Shown: positions 42,289 through 51,555 of the stretch, one piece after another
Layout: every line of letters starts with the position of its first letter
Numbering within the stretch: the stretch's first letter is position 1
Source of the DNA: Flavobacterium sp. ASV13
GTDB lineage: Bacteria; Bacteroidota; Bacteroidia; Flavobacteriales; Flavobacteriaceae
Assembly: GCF_000745775.1 (NCBI RefSeq)
Contig: NZ_JQJY01000004.1
Location: 62,001-126,000, forward strand
Length of the DNA: 64,000 bases
Direction: 5' to 3'
Made by a program: the position numbers and the translations under genes
Notes under the pieces: model-generated
Database searches by the model: none
Told to the model about the DNA's origin: nothing
What the model saw: the letters and a program-made list of their open reading frames with translations, nothing else

Positions 42289-42362
42289 GTTCAAAGTGAC
42301 AAAGGTTCAAAGTGACATAGATTTTAAAATCAGAAAAACTTTGAACCTTTGTCACTCTGAAC
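42289..42362. repeat. Inverted 25-bp repeat with 16-base internal period
   Basis: Lies in the 339-base divergent gap (42108-42446) between the GH13 and OstA-like genes; the rest of the gap is AT-rich with no other feature than the -7 box below. Left arm 42289-42313 matches the reverse complement of 42338-42362 at 24 of 25 positions. Each arm is made of two 8-base words (AAGGTTCA/AAGTGACA) used twice, so the arms have a 16-base internal repeat. A 24-base AT-rich loop separates them. Confidence 0.85.
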
Positions 42363-42422
42363 CTTTGTACCTAAAAACTATAATTTAATCCTAATAACAA
42401 TCTAAGGTTGTATCCTTTTTCA

Positions 42423-42430
42423 TAAATTTG
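42423..42430 (+). promoter_or_regulatory. -7 box of the OstA-like gene
   Basis: TAAATTTG, perfect to the -7 consensus, 16 bases before the TTG start at 42447. No TTG lies at the expected -33 distance. Confidence 0.45.
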
Positions 42431-42446
42431 ACAAAAATTTAATCAA

Positions 42447-44126
42447 TTGAAGAAATCACTCTTTTTCATATCTTTTTGTCTGATGTTCTTAACTGCGCAA
42501 TTTGGTTTTGCACAGGCATCAAAAAATAAGCCGGGAGCTAAAAAAATCATTATAGAGAATGCTGACTTTTCTGATGTCAACCAAGAAATAGCGCCAGATG
42601 CAGTTTTATTAACTGGAAACGTAAAAATAAATCACGACGGAGTAGTTTTAACTTGTAATAAGGCTTATTTTTTTCAGAAAGAAAATTATTTAAAAGCTTT
42701 TGGAAATGTGCAATTGGTCCAAGGTGACACTTTATATTTAAACAGTAAATACGCTGAATACAACGGAAATTTCAAAAAAGCTTTTGCGACGGGAGATGCC
42801 GTGATGACTTCACCAGATGCAACTTTACAAACGGATACGATTAATTTTGACCGAAATGTTCAGCAGGTTTTTTACAACACCAAAGGAACAATCGTCAACA
42901 AAGACAATACTTTAGTAAGCAAATCAGGGCGTTATTTTGTTGCAGAGAAAAAGTTTCAATTTTTGACTGAGGTAACAATTACAAACCCTAAATATGTTAT
43001 CAAATCCAATCATCTGGATTATTACAGCAACTCTGGACATACTTATTTACTTGGCCCTTCGACAATTACAAGCAAGGCCAATTATATTTATACTGAAAAA
43101 GGTTTTTATGATACCAAAAAGAACCTCGCCCACTTCCTCCGAAAATCATACATAAAATACGATGACCGACGCATTGAAGGTGATAGTTTATATTATAACC
43201 GAAATACCGAATTTGCATCGGCGACTCGAAATGTAAAAATAACCGATTCGATAAATCGTGGTATTGTTAAAGGTCATTATGCTGAGATTTTCAAATTGAA
43301 AGATTCAATGTTTATAACCAAAAGAGCTGTAGCTGTGAATTTTGTTGAAAATGATTCTGTTTACATTCATGGGCAAAAGTTAATGGTGACCGGAAAAGAA
43401 GGCGAAAGAATTTTGAGAGCATTCAAAAATGTTCGTTTTTATAAAACAGATATGAGCGGTAAATGTGATTCTATTCATTCGAACTCAAAAACGGCATTGA
43501 CAAAATTGATTGGAAATCCGATTTTATGGAGTGGAGAAAGCCAAATAACCGGCGATGTCATGCATTTAATTGGCGATAATAACACTAAAAAAATAGATTC
43601 TTTGAAAGTGCTCAACAATACTTTTCTGATTTCTAAAGATACCTTGGGCACCGGATACAATCAAGTAAAAGGACTTAATTTATTTGGAAAATTTAAAGAC
43701 GGAAAGCTTCATGATGTAGATATAGTCAAAAATACCGAAGTTATTTATTATAGTCGAAATGAGCAAAATGAGCTTGTCGGAATTGATAAAAGTGTCAGCA
43801 GTAAAATTAATCTGATTTTAGAAGATAATCAAATTGAAACACTAACACTATTTAACAATGTAGACGGTGATTTATATCCTGAAGCAGACTTACCCGAAAA
43901 TGCTCGTAAACTGCGAGGAATGCGTTGGCGTGGTGATGAACGTATTAAATCTAAAGACGATATTTTTACCGCCGAAGATAATGAACTGAATGAAAAATTA
44001 ATTCAGGAAGGAAAAGATCAGGAAGAAAAAGATAAAAATGTACCTATGAAAGTCAGGAAAGAGACTTTGAATTATGACAAGAAAAAACCGACTGTGAAGA
44101 CAGAGGCAAAACCTAAGAAAAAATAA
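42447..44126 (+). CDS. OstA/LptD-N-like envelope protein
   Basis: 559 residues. It uses a TTG start at 42447 (read as Met), which gives the signal peptide MKKSLFFISFCLMFLTAQFGFAQ; the first internal ATG would remove half of it. Repeats of the OstA-like/LptA type fill the protein: 'LTGNVKINHDGVVLTCNKA', 'AFGNVQLVQGDTLYLNS', 'ATGDAVMTSPDATLQTD', each a strand pair with G-D/N-V. Such proteins form a beta-jellyroll that carries lipopolysaccharide across the periplasm. The C-terminus is Lys-rich. Family fit is good, exact role inferred. Confidence 0.8.
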   Translation: MKKSLFFISFCLMFLTAQFGFAQASKNKPGAKKIIIENADFSDVNQEIAPDAVLLTGNVKINHDGVVLTCNKAYFFQKENYLKAFGNVQLVQGDTLYLNSKYAEYNGNFKKAFATGDAVMTSPDATLQTDTINFDRNVQQVFYNTKGTIVNKDNTLVSKSGRYFVAEKKFQFLTEVTITNPKYVIKSNHLDYYSNSGHTYLLGPSTITSKANYIYTEKGFYDTKKNLAHFLRKSYIKYDDRRIEGDSLYYNRNTEFASATRNVKITDSINRGIVKGHYAEIFKLKDSMFITKRAVAVNFVENDSVYIHGQKLMVTGKEGERILRAFKNVRFYKTDMSGKCDSIHSNSKTALTKLIGNPILWSGESQITGDVMHLIGDNNTKKIDSLKVLNNTFLISKDTLGTGYNQVKGLNLFGKFKDGKLHDVDIVKNTEVIYYSRNEQNELVGIDKSVSSKINLILEDNQIETLTLFNNVDGDLYPEADLPENARKLRGMRWRGDERIKSKDDIFTAEDNELNEKLIQEGKDQEEKDKNVPMKVRKETLNYDKKKPTVKTEAKPKKK

Positions 44127-44180
44127 TTTTCAGTCGTAGTTTTCTATTTACAAAACTTAACCTAAGCCTAAAATTAAAAC

Positions 44181-44220
44181 CTTAGAACCTTAGTATCTTT
44201 GCTACTTAGCACCTTAAAAA
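44181..44220. repeat. CTTAG octamer array carrying a -7 box
   Basis: Octamers CTTAGAAC CTTAGTAT, then CTTTGCTA CTTAGCAC and CTTAAAAA, ending 1 base before the aminotransferase start. The third octamer differs by one base (T for A), and this change creates TATCTTTG (44194-44201), a perfect -7 promoter box 20 bases before the start codon. Confidence 0.75.
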
Positions 44221-44221
44221 A

Positions 44222-45415
44222 ATGAATCCAGATTTTATAAAATATCAGGCACAAACTTCTCCTTACCCTTTAGGAATGGAAGTTTCTCACGCCATTGGCT
44301 CTTATATTTACGACACAAACGATAAAAAATATTTAGATTTTGTTGCAGGCGTTTCTGCCTGTACATTGGGACATCAGCATCCGCGTGTAAATCAAGCGAT
44401 AAAAGATCAGTTGGACAAATATTCGCACGTAATGGTTTATGGCGAATATTCGCAAAGTCCTGCTGTACAATATTGTAAATTAATGGCTTCGCTCCTTCCT
44501 GAATCGTTAAACAAAACGTATTTGGTAAATTCAGGTACAGAAGCTATCGAAGGCGCCTTAAAATTAGCAAAAAGAACCACAGGACGCAGTCAATTGATTT
44601 CTTGTCATAATGCTTATCACGGAAACACAATGGGCTCAATGAGCGTTATGGGATTTGAAGAACGCAAACAAGCCTTTAGACCTTTATTGCCAGATGTTGA
44701 TTTTGTAACCTTCAACAATGAAGAAGATTTACAAAAAATAACCACCAGAACTGCAGCAATTCTGTTAGAAACCATTCAGGGAGGCGCTGGATTTATTCAG
44801 CCTCATGATAATTATCTGCAAAAAGTCCGCAAACGCTGTGATGAAGTTGGCGCATTAATGATTGTGGACGAAATTCAGCCTGGTTTTGGAAGAACAGGAA
44901 AACTTTTTGGTTTTCAAAACTATGATGTTGTTCCGGACATTGTCGTGATGGGAAAAGGTATGGGTGGAGGAATGCCTGTAGGAGCTTTTACAGCATCGGC
45001 AGAAAAAATGGATCTTTTAACTGAAAATCCAAAACTCGGTCATATTACTACTTTTGGAGGTCATCCTGTCATTGCGTCAGCCTGTTTAGCCACTTTGCAG
45101 GAATTAACTGAAACAAATTTAATGGCAGAAACGCTGGAGAAGGAAAAACTGTTCAGATCACTTTTGGTACATCCTTTGATTACTGAAGTAAGAGGAAAAG
45201 GATTAATGTTGGCAGCTATGACAGAATCGGCTGAAATTACCAACGAAGTCATTTTAAATTGTCAGGACAAAGGACTGATTTTATTTTGGCTTTTATTCGA
45301 AGGATGTGCGATTAGAATTACACCTCCTTTAACTATTTCAGAAGATGAAATCAGAGAAGGCTGTTCAATAATACTGGCAGTTATGGACGAAATTTTAAAA
45401 CAGAATAACAAATAA
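44222..45415 (+). CDS. Class III aminotransferase (aspartate aminotransferase family)
   Basis: 397 residues. PLP-binding landmarks: TYLVNSGTEAIEGALKLAK, CHNAYHGNTMGS, IVDEIQPGFGRTG (Asp216) and MGKGMGGGMPVGAF with Lys245 as the Schiff-base lysine, then the class III C-terminal part. Ornithine, acetylornithine and 4-aminobutyrate aminotransferases share this layout, and the donor/acceptor pair cannot be fixed from sequence. It is cytosolic and stands alone, with an octamer-repeat promoter region before it. Confidence 0.9.
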   Translation: MNPDFIKYQAQTSPYPLGMEVSHAIGSYIYDTNDKKYLDFVAGVSACTLGHQHPRVNQAIKDQLDKYSHVMVYGEYSQSPAVQYCKLMASLLPESLNKTYLVNSGTEAIEGALKLAKRTTGRSQLISCHNAYHGNTMGSMSVMGFEERKQAFRPLLPDVDFVTFNNEEDLQKITTRTAAILLETIQGGAGFIQPHDNYLQKVRKRCDEVGALMIVDEIQPGFGRTGKLFGFQNYDVVPDIVVMGKGMGGGMPVGAFTASAEKMDLLTENPKLGHITTFGGHPVIASACLATLQELTETNLMAETLEKEKLFRSLLVHPLITEVRGKGLMLAAMTESAEITNEVILNCQDKGLILFWLLFEGCAIRITPPLTISEDEIREGCSIILAVMDEILKQNNK

Positions 45416-45676
45416 AATTTTATTCATTTTTTTGCTTTCGTTAATCGGCACAGAATATTAAACAACAGATTTACAATCTATTAAAATCTAGAATGCAATC
45501 TAAAAAATAATTAAAACGAAGCTAATCCCTTAAGAACAAAGGAGATTTCTTCCCAAAACAGAATAAAAAACATCATATTTTGTTAATTAAATTGTTCAAA
45601 ACAATTAATTCCCTTTCCTTACAACAATTATATGGTTGCCTAAATTTATAACAGGCTAATTTCAAATAGAGAAAGT

Positions 45677-47071
45677 ATGCAATTAAGCAACGAAGAAGAA
45701 GATTATAACCTATCCCTATCTAAATTTGAGTCGATGTTAAAAACTAACAAAGTACTCTTTTTTGATTCTGAAGAATTCGAAGAAATAATTCTTCATTATT
45801 TAGACATAGGTAAGGCTAATTTAGCAAAAAAGGCCTTGAAACTTGCATTAGATCAGCATCCAAAATCTACAGGCTTAAAATTAGTACAAGTAGAAATGCT
45901 GGTTTACGACGATAAACTCGACATCGCTGAGAAGCTTTTAAACGAGTTGTATGCAATTGAACCCAACAACGAGGAAATTTATATCCAGAAAGCAAATATT
46001 TGTTCTAAAAGAGATCAACACGAAAAAGCTGTAGAATTACTTAAAATTGCCCTGCAATATACAGATGACTACGCTGATGTGTACAACTTGATTGGAATGG
46101 AATATCTTTTTATGGATAATCTTGAGATGGCTAAAGATAGCTTCATCAAATGTCTTGAAGAAGACTTAGAAGATCAGTCAGCTTTATACAACGTAGTTTA
46201 CTGTTTTGAATTTTTAGATCAAAATCAGGAAGCTATCGTTTATCTTAACGAATACATAAACAGAAATCCGTATAGCGAAATTGCCTGGCATCAGCTGGGA
46301 CGTCTGCATTATGGTATAAAAGAATACGAAGCTGCTATTCGAGCTTTTGATTATGCCACATTAATTGATGACGAATTTTTGGGTGCGTTCATGGAAAAAG
46401 CAAAAGCTTACGAACGCCTTAAAAAATACAACGAAGCAATTGAAAGCTACAATCGTACAATCGAGTTAGATGACGCGACTTCATACGCTTTATTGCGTAT
46501 AGGTAAATGTTATGAAAAACTTGGAAATGCGATAAAAGCACTTCAATATTATAATCAGACCGTTCATGAAGATCCGCTTTTAGACAAAGGCTGGATTGCC
46601 ATTACCGATTTTTATGTTCGTCAGAAAAACTTTCAAAAAGCCTTATTTTTTGTAAACAAAGCATTGGCAATCGACAATCAAAATCGTTTGTATTGGAAAC
46701 GTTACGCAACGATTAACAAACAAATGAACTTTTTTGAAGAAGCTGAATTTGGATACAGAAAAGCCGTAGAATTTGGAGATTATGCTCTAGATACTTGGTT
46801 GTTTTGGGTTGATATACTTCAGTTTTTAGGTGAATTTGAAAGCGCTATCCAGACTTTATTGCAAGCAACTGAATATTTTCCTGAAGAAAACGAAATCGAA
46901 TACCGTTTGGCAGGATTGTATTTTATGATTCAGGACAATACAAAAGCAAAATTTCATTTAAGCAATGGTTTGCGATTAAACTTCGATAATTACATTTTGA
47001 TCGAAGATTTGTTTCCGGTTGTATGGTCGAAAAAAATGGTTAAAAATTATATTGAAAAACATAAGAAATAA
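45677..47071 (+). CDS. TPR-repeat protein
   Basis: 464 residues with about 11-12 tetratricopeptide-like helical pairs throughout (for example 'AVELLKIALQYTDDYADVYN', 'AAIRAFDYATLIDDEFLGAF', 'AIESYNRTIELDDATSYALL'). No signal peptide, so it is a cytosolic protein-interaction scaffold. It is followed 2 bases later by aroE, in the same operon. The 261-base gap before it (45416-45676) is AT-rich without recognised elements. Confidence 0.85.
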   Translation: MQLSNEEEDYNLSLSKFESMLKTNKVLFFDSEEFEEIILHYLDIGKANLAKKALKLALDQHPKSTGLKLVQVEMLVYDDKLDIAEKLLNELYAIEPNNEEIYIQKANICSKRDQHEKAVELLKIALQYTDDYADVYNLIGMEYLFMDNLEMAKDSFIKCLEEDLEDQSALYNVVYCFEFLDQNQEAIVYLNEYINRNPYSEIAWHQLGRLHYGIKEYEAAIRAFDYATLIDDEFLGAFMEKAKAYERLKKYNEAIESYNRTIELDDATSYALLRIGKCYEKLGNAIKALQYYNQTVHEDPLLDKGWIAITDFYVRQKNFQKALFFVNKALAIDNQNRLYWKRYATINKQMNFFEEAEFGYRKAVEFGDYALDTWLFWVDILQFLGEFESAIQTLLQATEYFPEENEIEYRLAGLYFMIQDNTKAKFHLSNGLRLNFDNYILIEDLFPVVWSKKMVKNYIEKHKK

Positions 47072-47073
47072 GA

Positions 47074-47823
47074 ATGATTGATACTTTAAAAAGACGTTTC
47101 GGTTTATTAGGCCGTAATATAAGCTACTCTTTCTCTAAAGGATATTTTACCGAAAAATTTAATAATGAAGTTTTTGCCGGAAATACCTATGAAAATTTCG
47201 ACATTTCTGAAATCAGCCATTTCAAGGGTTTGCTTAAAAACAATCCTGATTTGAAAGGTTTAAATGTCACGATTCCGTACAAAGAGCAAGTTATTCCTTT
47301 TTTAGACAAACTTTCAACAAAAGCAAAACTGATTGGTGCAGTAAATACAATTAAATTCACCAAAAGCGGAAAATTAAAAGGCTACAATACAGATTATTAT
47401 GGTTTTAAAAAATCATTAAAGCCTCTCTTAGAGCCTCATCATAAAAAAGCATTAATTCTTGGGACTGGAGGAGCTTCAAAAGGTGTAGCTTTTGCACTTG
47501 ATGAGCTTGATATTCCTTATACTTTTGTTTCCAGAGAAGCCAAAGAAAATATCATCGATTATGATTTAATCAATGCCACCACTTTTGATAATTTTCAAAT
47601 CATAATCAACTGTACACCAGTAGGAACTAGTCCAAACATTGAAGCTTGTCCTGATTTACCTTACGAATTTTTTACTGACAAGCATATTGCATACGATTTG
47701 ATTTATAATCCAGCTGAAACTCAGTTTATGAAAAACGCTAAAGAAAAAGGCGCAATCATAAAAAATGGTTATGATATGTTAATTTTTCAAGCCGAAAAGG
47801 CCTGGAAAATCTGGAATAAATAA
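47074..47823 (+). CDS. aroE: Shikimate dehydrogenase
   Basis: 249 residues. Shikimate-binding N-terminal domain (FGLLGRNISYSFSKGYF, then NVTIPYKEQVIPFLD with the catalytic Lys), and the NADP-binding domain (LILGTGGASKGVAFAL, then NGYDMLIFQAEKAWKIW). It reduces 3-dehydroshikimate to shikimate in aromatic amino acid synthesis. Shorter than E. coli AroE (272) by trimmed loops. Starts 2 bases after the TPR gene. Confidence 0.95.
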   Translation: MIDTLKRRFGLLGRNISYSFSKGYFTEKFNNEVFAGNTYENFDISEISHFKGLLKNNPDLKGLNVTIPYKEQVIPFLDKLSTKAKLIGAVNTIKFTKSGKLKGYNTDYYGFKKSLKPLLEPHHKKALILGTGGASKGVAFALDELDIPYTFVSREAKENIIDYDLINATTFDNFQIIINCTPVGTSPNIEACPDLPYEFFTDKHIAYDLIYNPAETQFMKNAKEKGAIIKNGYDMLIFQAEKAWKIWNK

Positions 47824-47889
47824 AAAAATGCTGACTATCAAAATGTTAAAGTAATTTTTATAACTTAGTCTACTCATTTGTAGATAGTT

Positions 47890-48642
47890 ATGAAGAAAAA
47901 ATTACTTTACATTTTCCTGTTTTTTCTGTTCTCATTTGCTGTCAAAGCACAAGATGAAGATATTAACAGAAAGGATGGTCCATTTAATGAACCTCGTTTT
48001 AATTATTTCTTAAAAACTATTTTGCTTTTTAATGAATATTTAGACACAAAAAACGGTTCCTTCAACACTACTAATTTACGTGTCCTACACCCTATTGGAA
48101 ACAAATCTTGGAATCTTCGATTTGACCTTCCTTTAATTTCAACTAATTCGAATTCTATCAATCAAACAGGACTTGGTGATGTTGGTGCCGGAATTAGTTA
48201 CATTCCATATTTCAAAAAAAATGAAGGATTTGCTGTTAGAACAAGAGTAACAGCAAACTCAGCTACTGATCCAAGTTTTGGAAGTGGAAAATGGGTTGTT
48301 ATACCAGCTGTTTTTTATGCCCGATATTTTAAACAAAGAAAATTTTTATGGATTTCTGACGTAGAACATTCCCAAAGTTTTGCAGGTTCAAGCAACCGAA
48401 GTGATGTTAGCGTAACAGTCCTCGAAAATAATTTTTTATGGTTCTTTGGCAAAAACTGGATTGCAACAGATGTAGCTTTTCGATACAATTACGTTCTTGA
48501 CGGTTTTCAAAATAATGCCTTTGTTGAATTTGGGCGAAAAATCACACCTACTAATCTTGCATATATACACCCAAGTGTAGCATTTGGAGGCGAGAAATCT
48601 TATAATTTTGGTATAGAAATGGGATTATTAATTTTGTTCTAG
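47890..48642 (+). CDS. Putative outer-membrane beta-barrel protein
   Basis: 250 residues, Sec signal (1-20, cleavage near VKA-QDE). The mature part is strand-rich with Gly/aromatic residues (TTNLRVLHPIGNKSWNLRFDL, GLGDVGAGISYIPYF) and ends in Phe (MGLLILF), the usual C-terminal signal for barrel assembly. About 10-12 strands. It may be a small transporter or porin-like protein. No family name is known to me. Single gene. Confidence 0.75.
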   Translation: MKKKLLYIFLFFLFSFAVKAQDEDINRKDGPFNEPRFNYFLKTILLFNEYLDTKNGSFNTTNLRVLHPIGNKSWNLRFDLPLISTNSNSINQTGLGDVGAGISYIPYFKKNEGFAVRTRVTANSATDPSFGSGKWVVIPAVFYARYFKQRKFLWISDVEHSQSFAGSSNRSDVSVTVLENNFLWFFGKNWIATDVAFRYNYVLDGFQNNAFVEFGRKITPTNLAYIHPSVAFGGEKSYNFGIEMGLLILF

Positions 48643-48823
48643 TTTAAGATCTATAATAATTTTAGACCTATAACATCTTTTTTTATCTCTTTTTCTAAAA
48701 ATTATAACAAATTCAAATTTATACTTCATTCAAAGAAAAAGCAAAATTTAAGATATCATACTTATAAAACAGAGTAAAGAATAAGAATTTCATCGTAAAA
48801 TAAAGCATAAACAAGCGATTTAT

Positions 48824-48854
48824 TTTGTATTTAGAAACACCTTTACTATCTTTC
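48824..48854 (+). promoter_or_regulatory. Promoter of the DUF349 gene
   Basis: TTTG (48824-48827), 19-base spacer, TATCTTTC (48847-48854), one mismatch from TAnnTTTG. Predicted leader about 30 bases. The gap 48643-48888 holds nothing else recognisable. Confidence 0.65.
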
Positions 48855-48888
48855 GCACTGTTTAAAGTACAAACCTTATACATTTAAA

Positions 48889-50883
48889 ATGTTAGAAGAA
48901 AAGAATGATAACCTGCAGGAAGCAGACGGAAAATTAGGAATCGACACTACTGATTCTATTCAAGAAAACGCAATTGAAGAAACATTGGGTACGGAACAAG
49001 CTACTGAAAATTCAGTTTCTGAAACAGAAGCTGAAGCTGCAGCAGAAGAAATAACAACCGAAGATGATCATCAAGATGCGTTAGATGCTATCACAAATTC
49101 TAATGCTGAAGAAAGTGAAGATGAAACGCTAAAAGAGCGTCATGATATTCCTATGCAGGATTATGATACTTTTTCATTAGATGCACTTGTTGATGAGCTA
49201 AAAAAACTGATTCAGACAGATAAAGTAATGTCTGTTAAAGATCATATCGAAGAAATTAAAAAATCATTTTTACTACAATACAATCATTTAATTGAAGAGA
49301 AAAAAGAGGAATTCAATGCTTCAAAACAAGATCCGAATGAAGAATTTGAATATCATTCTCCTTTAAAATCTAAATTTGATGAATATTATAATGTTTTTAG
49401 AGAAAAAAGAAATGCTCATTTTAAACATTTACAAACTAATTTAAAAGCAAATTTAGAAAACAGACTTGCGATTGTTGAAGAACTCAAAGAACTTATAAAT
49501 CCGCAGGAAAACATCAAAGATACTCTTAAGCACTTTAATGAACTTAGGGAAAGATGGAAAAATGCCGGAGCAATTCCAAAAGATAAATACAATCATGTTT
49601 GGAATAATTATCATTTCCACGTAGAAAATTTCTATGATTATCTGCATTTAGACCGTGAAGCGAGAGATTTGGATTTCAAATACAATTTGGAACAAAAGCA
49701 AAAAATCATCACACGCGTTGAAGAATTAGCCAACGAAACTGATATCAACAAAGCATTTCGTGAATTGCAGGATTTACACAGAATCTGGAAAGAAGATATT
49801 GGTCCTGTTTCAAAAGAACACCGCGATGTTATTTGGAACAAATTCAGCGAATTGACTAAAAAAATACATGACAAGAGAGAAGTATTGTTTGAAAGCCAAA
49901 GAGCAAACGAACTACAAAATCTTGAAGTAAAAAAAGAAATAATAGGCAAAATTGAAGTTTTAGGAACTGAAAAAGTCAATTCTCATTCGCAATGGCTTGT
50001 GCAGATTCAAAAAGTTGAAGCGCTTAGAAATGATTTTTTTGCAGCTGGAAAAGTACCTTCGGATGTAAATGAAGAAACCTGGGCAGCGTTTAAAACTGCT
50101 GTTAGAAATTTCAATGCATTTAAAAATTCGTTTTACAAAGACATTAAAAAAGATCAAAACGATAATTTAAATAAAAAAATGGCTTTGGTTGCAAAAGCCA
50201 AAGAATTACAAGAAAGTACTGATTTTGGCAGCACTACTCCAATCATGAAACAAATTCAGGAAGAGTGGAAACAAATAGGTCACGTTCCTAAAAAATATTC
50301 AGATAAGATCTGGAAAGAATTTAAAGATGCCTGCAACCATTATTTTGACAAATTAAAAGAACATAAATCTGAGGAAAATCAGGATGAAGTTGTGGCTTTT
50401 GACAATAAAAAGGCTTATTTAGACATTTTAAGAGCATACCAACTTACTGGCGATCACAAAACAGATTTAGATGCCATTAAACAACATATTGAAATCTGGA
50501 AAGGTTACGGAAAAGTACCTTTTTCAAGACGTCATATCGAAGGAAAATTCAATAAAATCCTTGATGCGCTTTTTGAAAAATTAAGCCTAAGCAAAAAAGA
50601 AAGCGAGATGATGCGTTTTTCTAATCGTATAGATTCTCTTTCTGACAGCAATGATACACGCAAATTAGATAATGAGAAGATTTTTATAATGCGTAAAATC
50701 GAAGAAGTTCAAAATGAAATTTTTCAATTAGAAAACAACATTCAGTTCTTTACGAATACTAAAAACGCTAAAAAAGAAAATTCAATTGTTCTTGAAGTGC
50801 GTAAAAACATTGCAATCCATAAAGAAAGCCTTGACGTATGGAAAGATAAATTGAAACAGCTTCGTAATTTAAATCAAGAATAA
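48889..50883 (+). CDS. DUF349-repeat protein
   Basis: 664 residues. The first ~85 are Glu-rich and disordered (ETEAEAAAEEITTEDDHQD). The rest is at least five helical DUF349 repeats (marked by 'ERWKNAGAIPKDKYNHVWNNY', 'RIWKEDIGPVSKEHRDVIWN', 'EEWKQIGHVPKKYSDKIWKE', each with W-K-x-x-G-x-V/I-P). Members are thought to be cytosolic nucleic-acid- or ribosome-associated proteins; function is not proven. Single gene with a good promoter and a terminator. Confidence 0.88.
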   Translation: MLEEKNDNLQEADGKLGIDTTDSIQENAIEETLGTEQATENSVSETEAEAAAEEITTEDDHQDALDAITNSNAEESEDETLKERHDIPMQDYDTFSLDALVDELKKLIQTDKVMSVKDHIEEIKKSFLLQYNHLIEEKKEEFNASKQDPNEEFEYHSPLKSKFDEYYNVFREKRNAHFKHLQTNLKANLENRLAIVEELKELINPQENIKDTLKHFNELRERWKNAGAIPKDKYNHVWNNYHFHVENFYDYLHLDREARDLDFKYNLEQKQKIITRVEELANETDINKAFRELQDLHRIWKEDIGPVSKEHRDVIWNKFSELTKKIHDKREVLFESQRANELQNLEVKKEIIGKIEVLGTEKVNSHSQWLVQIQKVEALRNDFFAAGKVPSDVNEETWAAFKTAVRNFNAFKNSFYKDIKKDQNDNLNKKMALVAKAKELQESTDFGSTTPIMKQIQEEWKQIGHVPKKYSDKIWKEFKDACNHYFDKLKEHKSEENQDEVVAFDNKKAYLDILRAYQLTGDHKTDLDAIKQHIEIWKGYGKVPFSRRHIEGKFNKILDALFEKLSLSKKESEMMRFSNRIDSLSDSNDTRKLDNEKIFIMRKIEEVQNEIFQLENNIQFFTNTKNAKKENSIVLEVRKNIAIHKESLDVWKDKLKQLRNLNQE

Positions 50884-50907
50884 AACTCGATTTAATTAAT
50901 TATAAAG

Positions 50908-50941
50908 GGTGTAGTGATAAATTTCATTACACCTTTTTTTT
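50908..50941 (+). terminator. Terminator of the DUF349 gene
   Basis: GGTGTAGTGA (50908-50917) pairs with TCATTACACC (50924-50933) with one G-U pair, then a T run. Confidence 0.85.
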
Positions 50942-51065
50942 GTAGTTGACTTTCTGATAACAAATTGATAAAACAACACTTCGAAATAATGCTTATATTT
51001 GATAGATTGATTACAACTGACAATCAATACTTTAAACATGTTTTATTAATCAAAATACTCAAATA

Positions 51066-51485
51066 ATGAAATTTACAAGAAAAGCACACGCCAACTGGCA
51101 AGGAACTGGCATGGAAGGAAAAGGAACAATAAGTACACAAAGCACAACTTTAGATAATGCACAATTATCATTTAAAACAAGATTTGCTGATGGTGTTGGA
51201 ACAAACCCAGAAGAACTTGTTGCTGCTGCTCATTCGGGCTGTTTTACGATGCAATTAAGCTTTTTGCTGAATGAAGTAGGTTTTACCGCTGATGATTTAA
51301 CCACAGAAGCGACAGTAACTTTTGAAGATGGAACCATAACACTAATCCACTTGGAATTAAAAGGAAAAGTTCCTTCGATTTCTGCTGAAGAATTTAATGC
51401 TACAGCAGCAAAAGCAAAGGAAATTTGTCCAATTTCAAAGCTTTTAAACACAACAATAACTTTGAATGCAACTTTAGAAAGTTAA
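51066..51485 (+). CDS. OsmC/Ohr-family peroxiredoxin
   Basis: 139 residues. Two conserved cysteines: Cys59 in AAHSGCFTMQLSFLL and Cys121 in EICPISKLL, with the Arg/Glu-rich OsmC fold around them. This is the osmotically-inducible-protein type (OsmC) rather than Ohr by length and by the AAHSGC motif. It reduces organic hydroperoxides using a thiol partner. A TATATTTG box at 50994-51001 lies 64 bases upstream. Ends in a bidirectional terminator. Confidence 0.92.
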   Translation: MKFTRKAHANWQGTGMEGKGTISTQSTTLDNAQLSFKTRFADGVGTNPEELVAAAHSGCFTMQLSFLLNEVGFTADDLTTEATVTFEDGTITLIHLELKGKVPSISAEEFNATAAKAKEICPISKLLNTTITLNATLES

Positions 51486-51502
51486 ATAAAACTTTTACGC
51501 AT

Positions 51503-51537
51503 AAAAAAACCATCGATTTAAGTCGATGGTTTTTTTT
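51503..51537. terminator. Bidirectional terminator after osmC-like gene
   Basis: AAAAAAACCATCGA (51503-51516) pairs with TCGATGGTTTTTTT (51523-51536), 6-base loop. Convergent with the TPR gene at 51556. Confidence 0.92.
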
Positions 51538-51555
51538 ATAAATTCAGGACATCTA

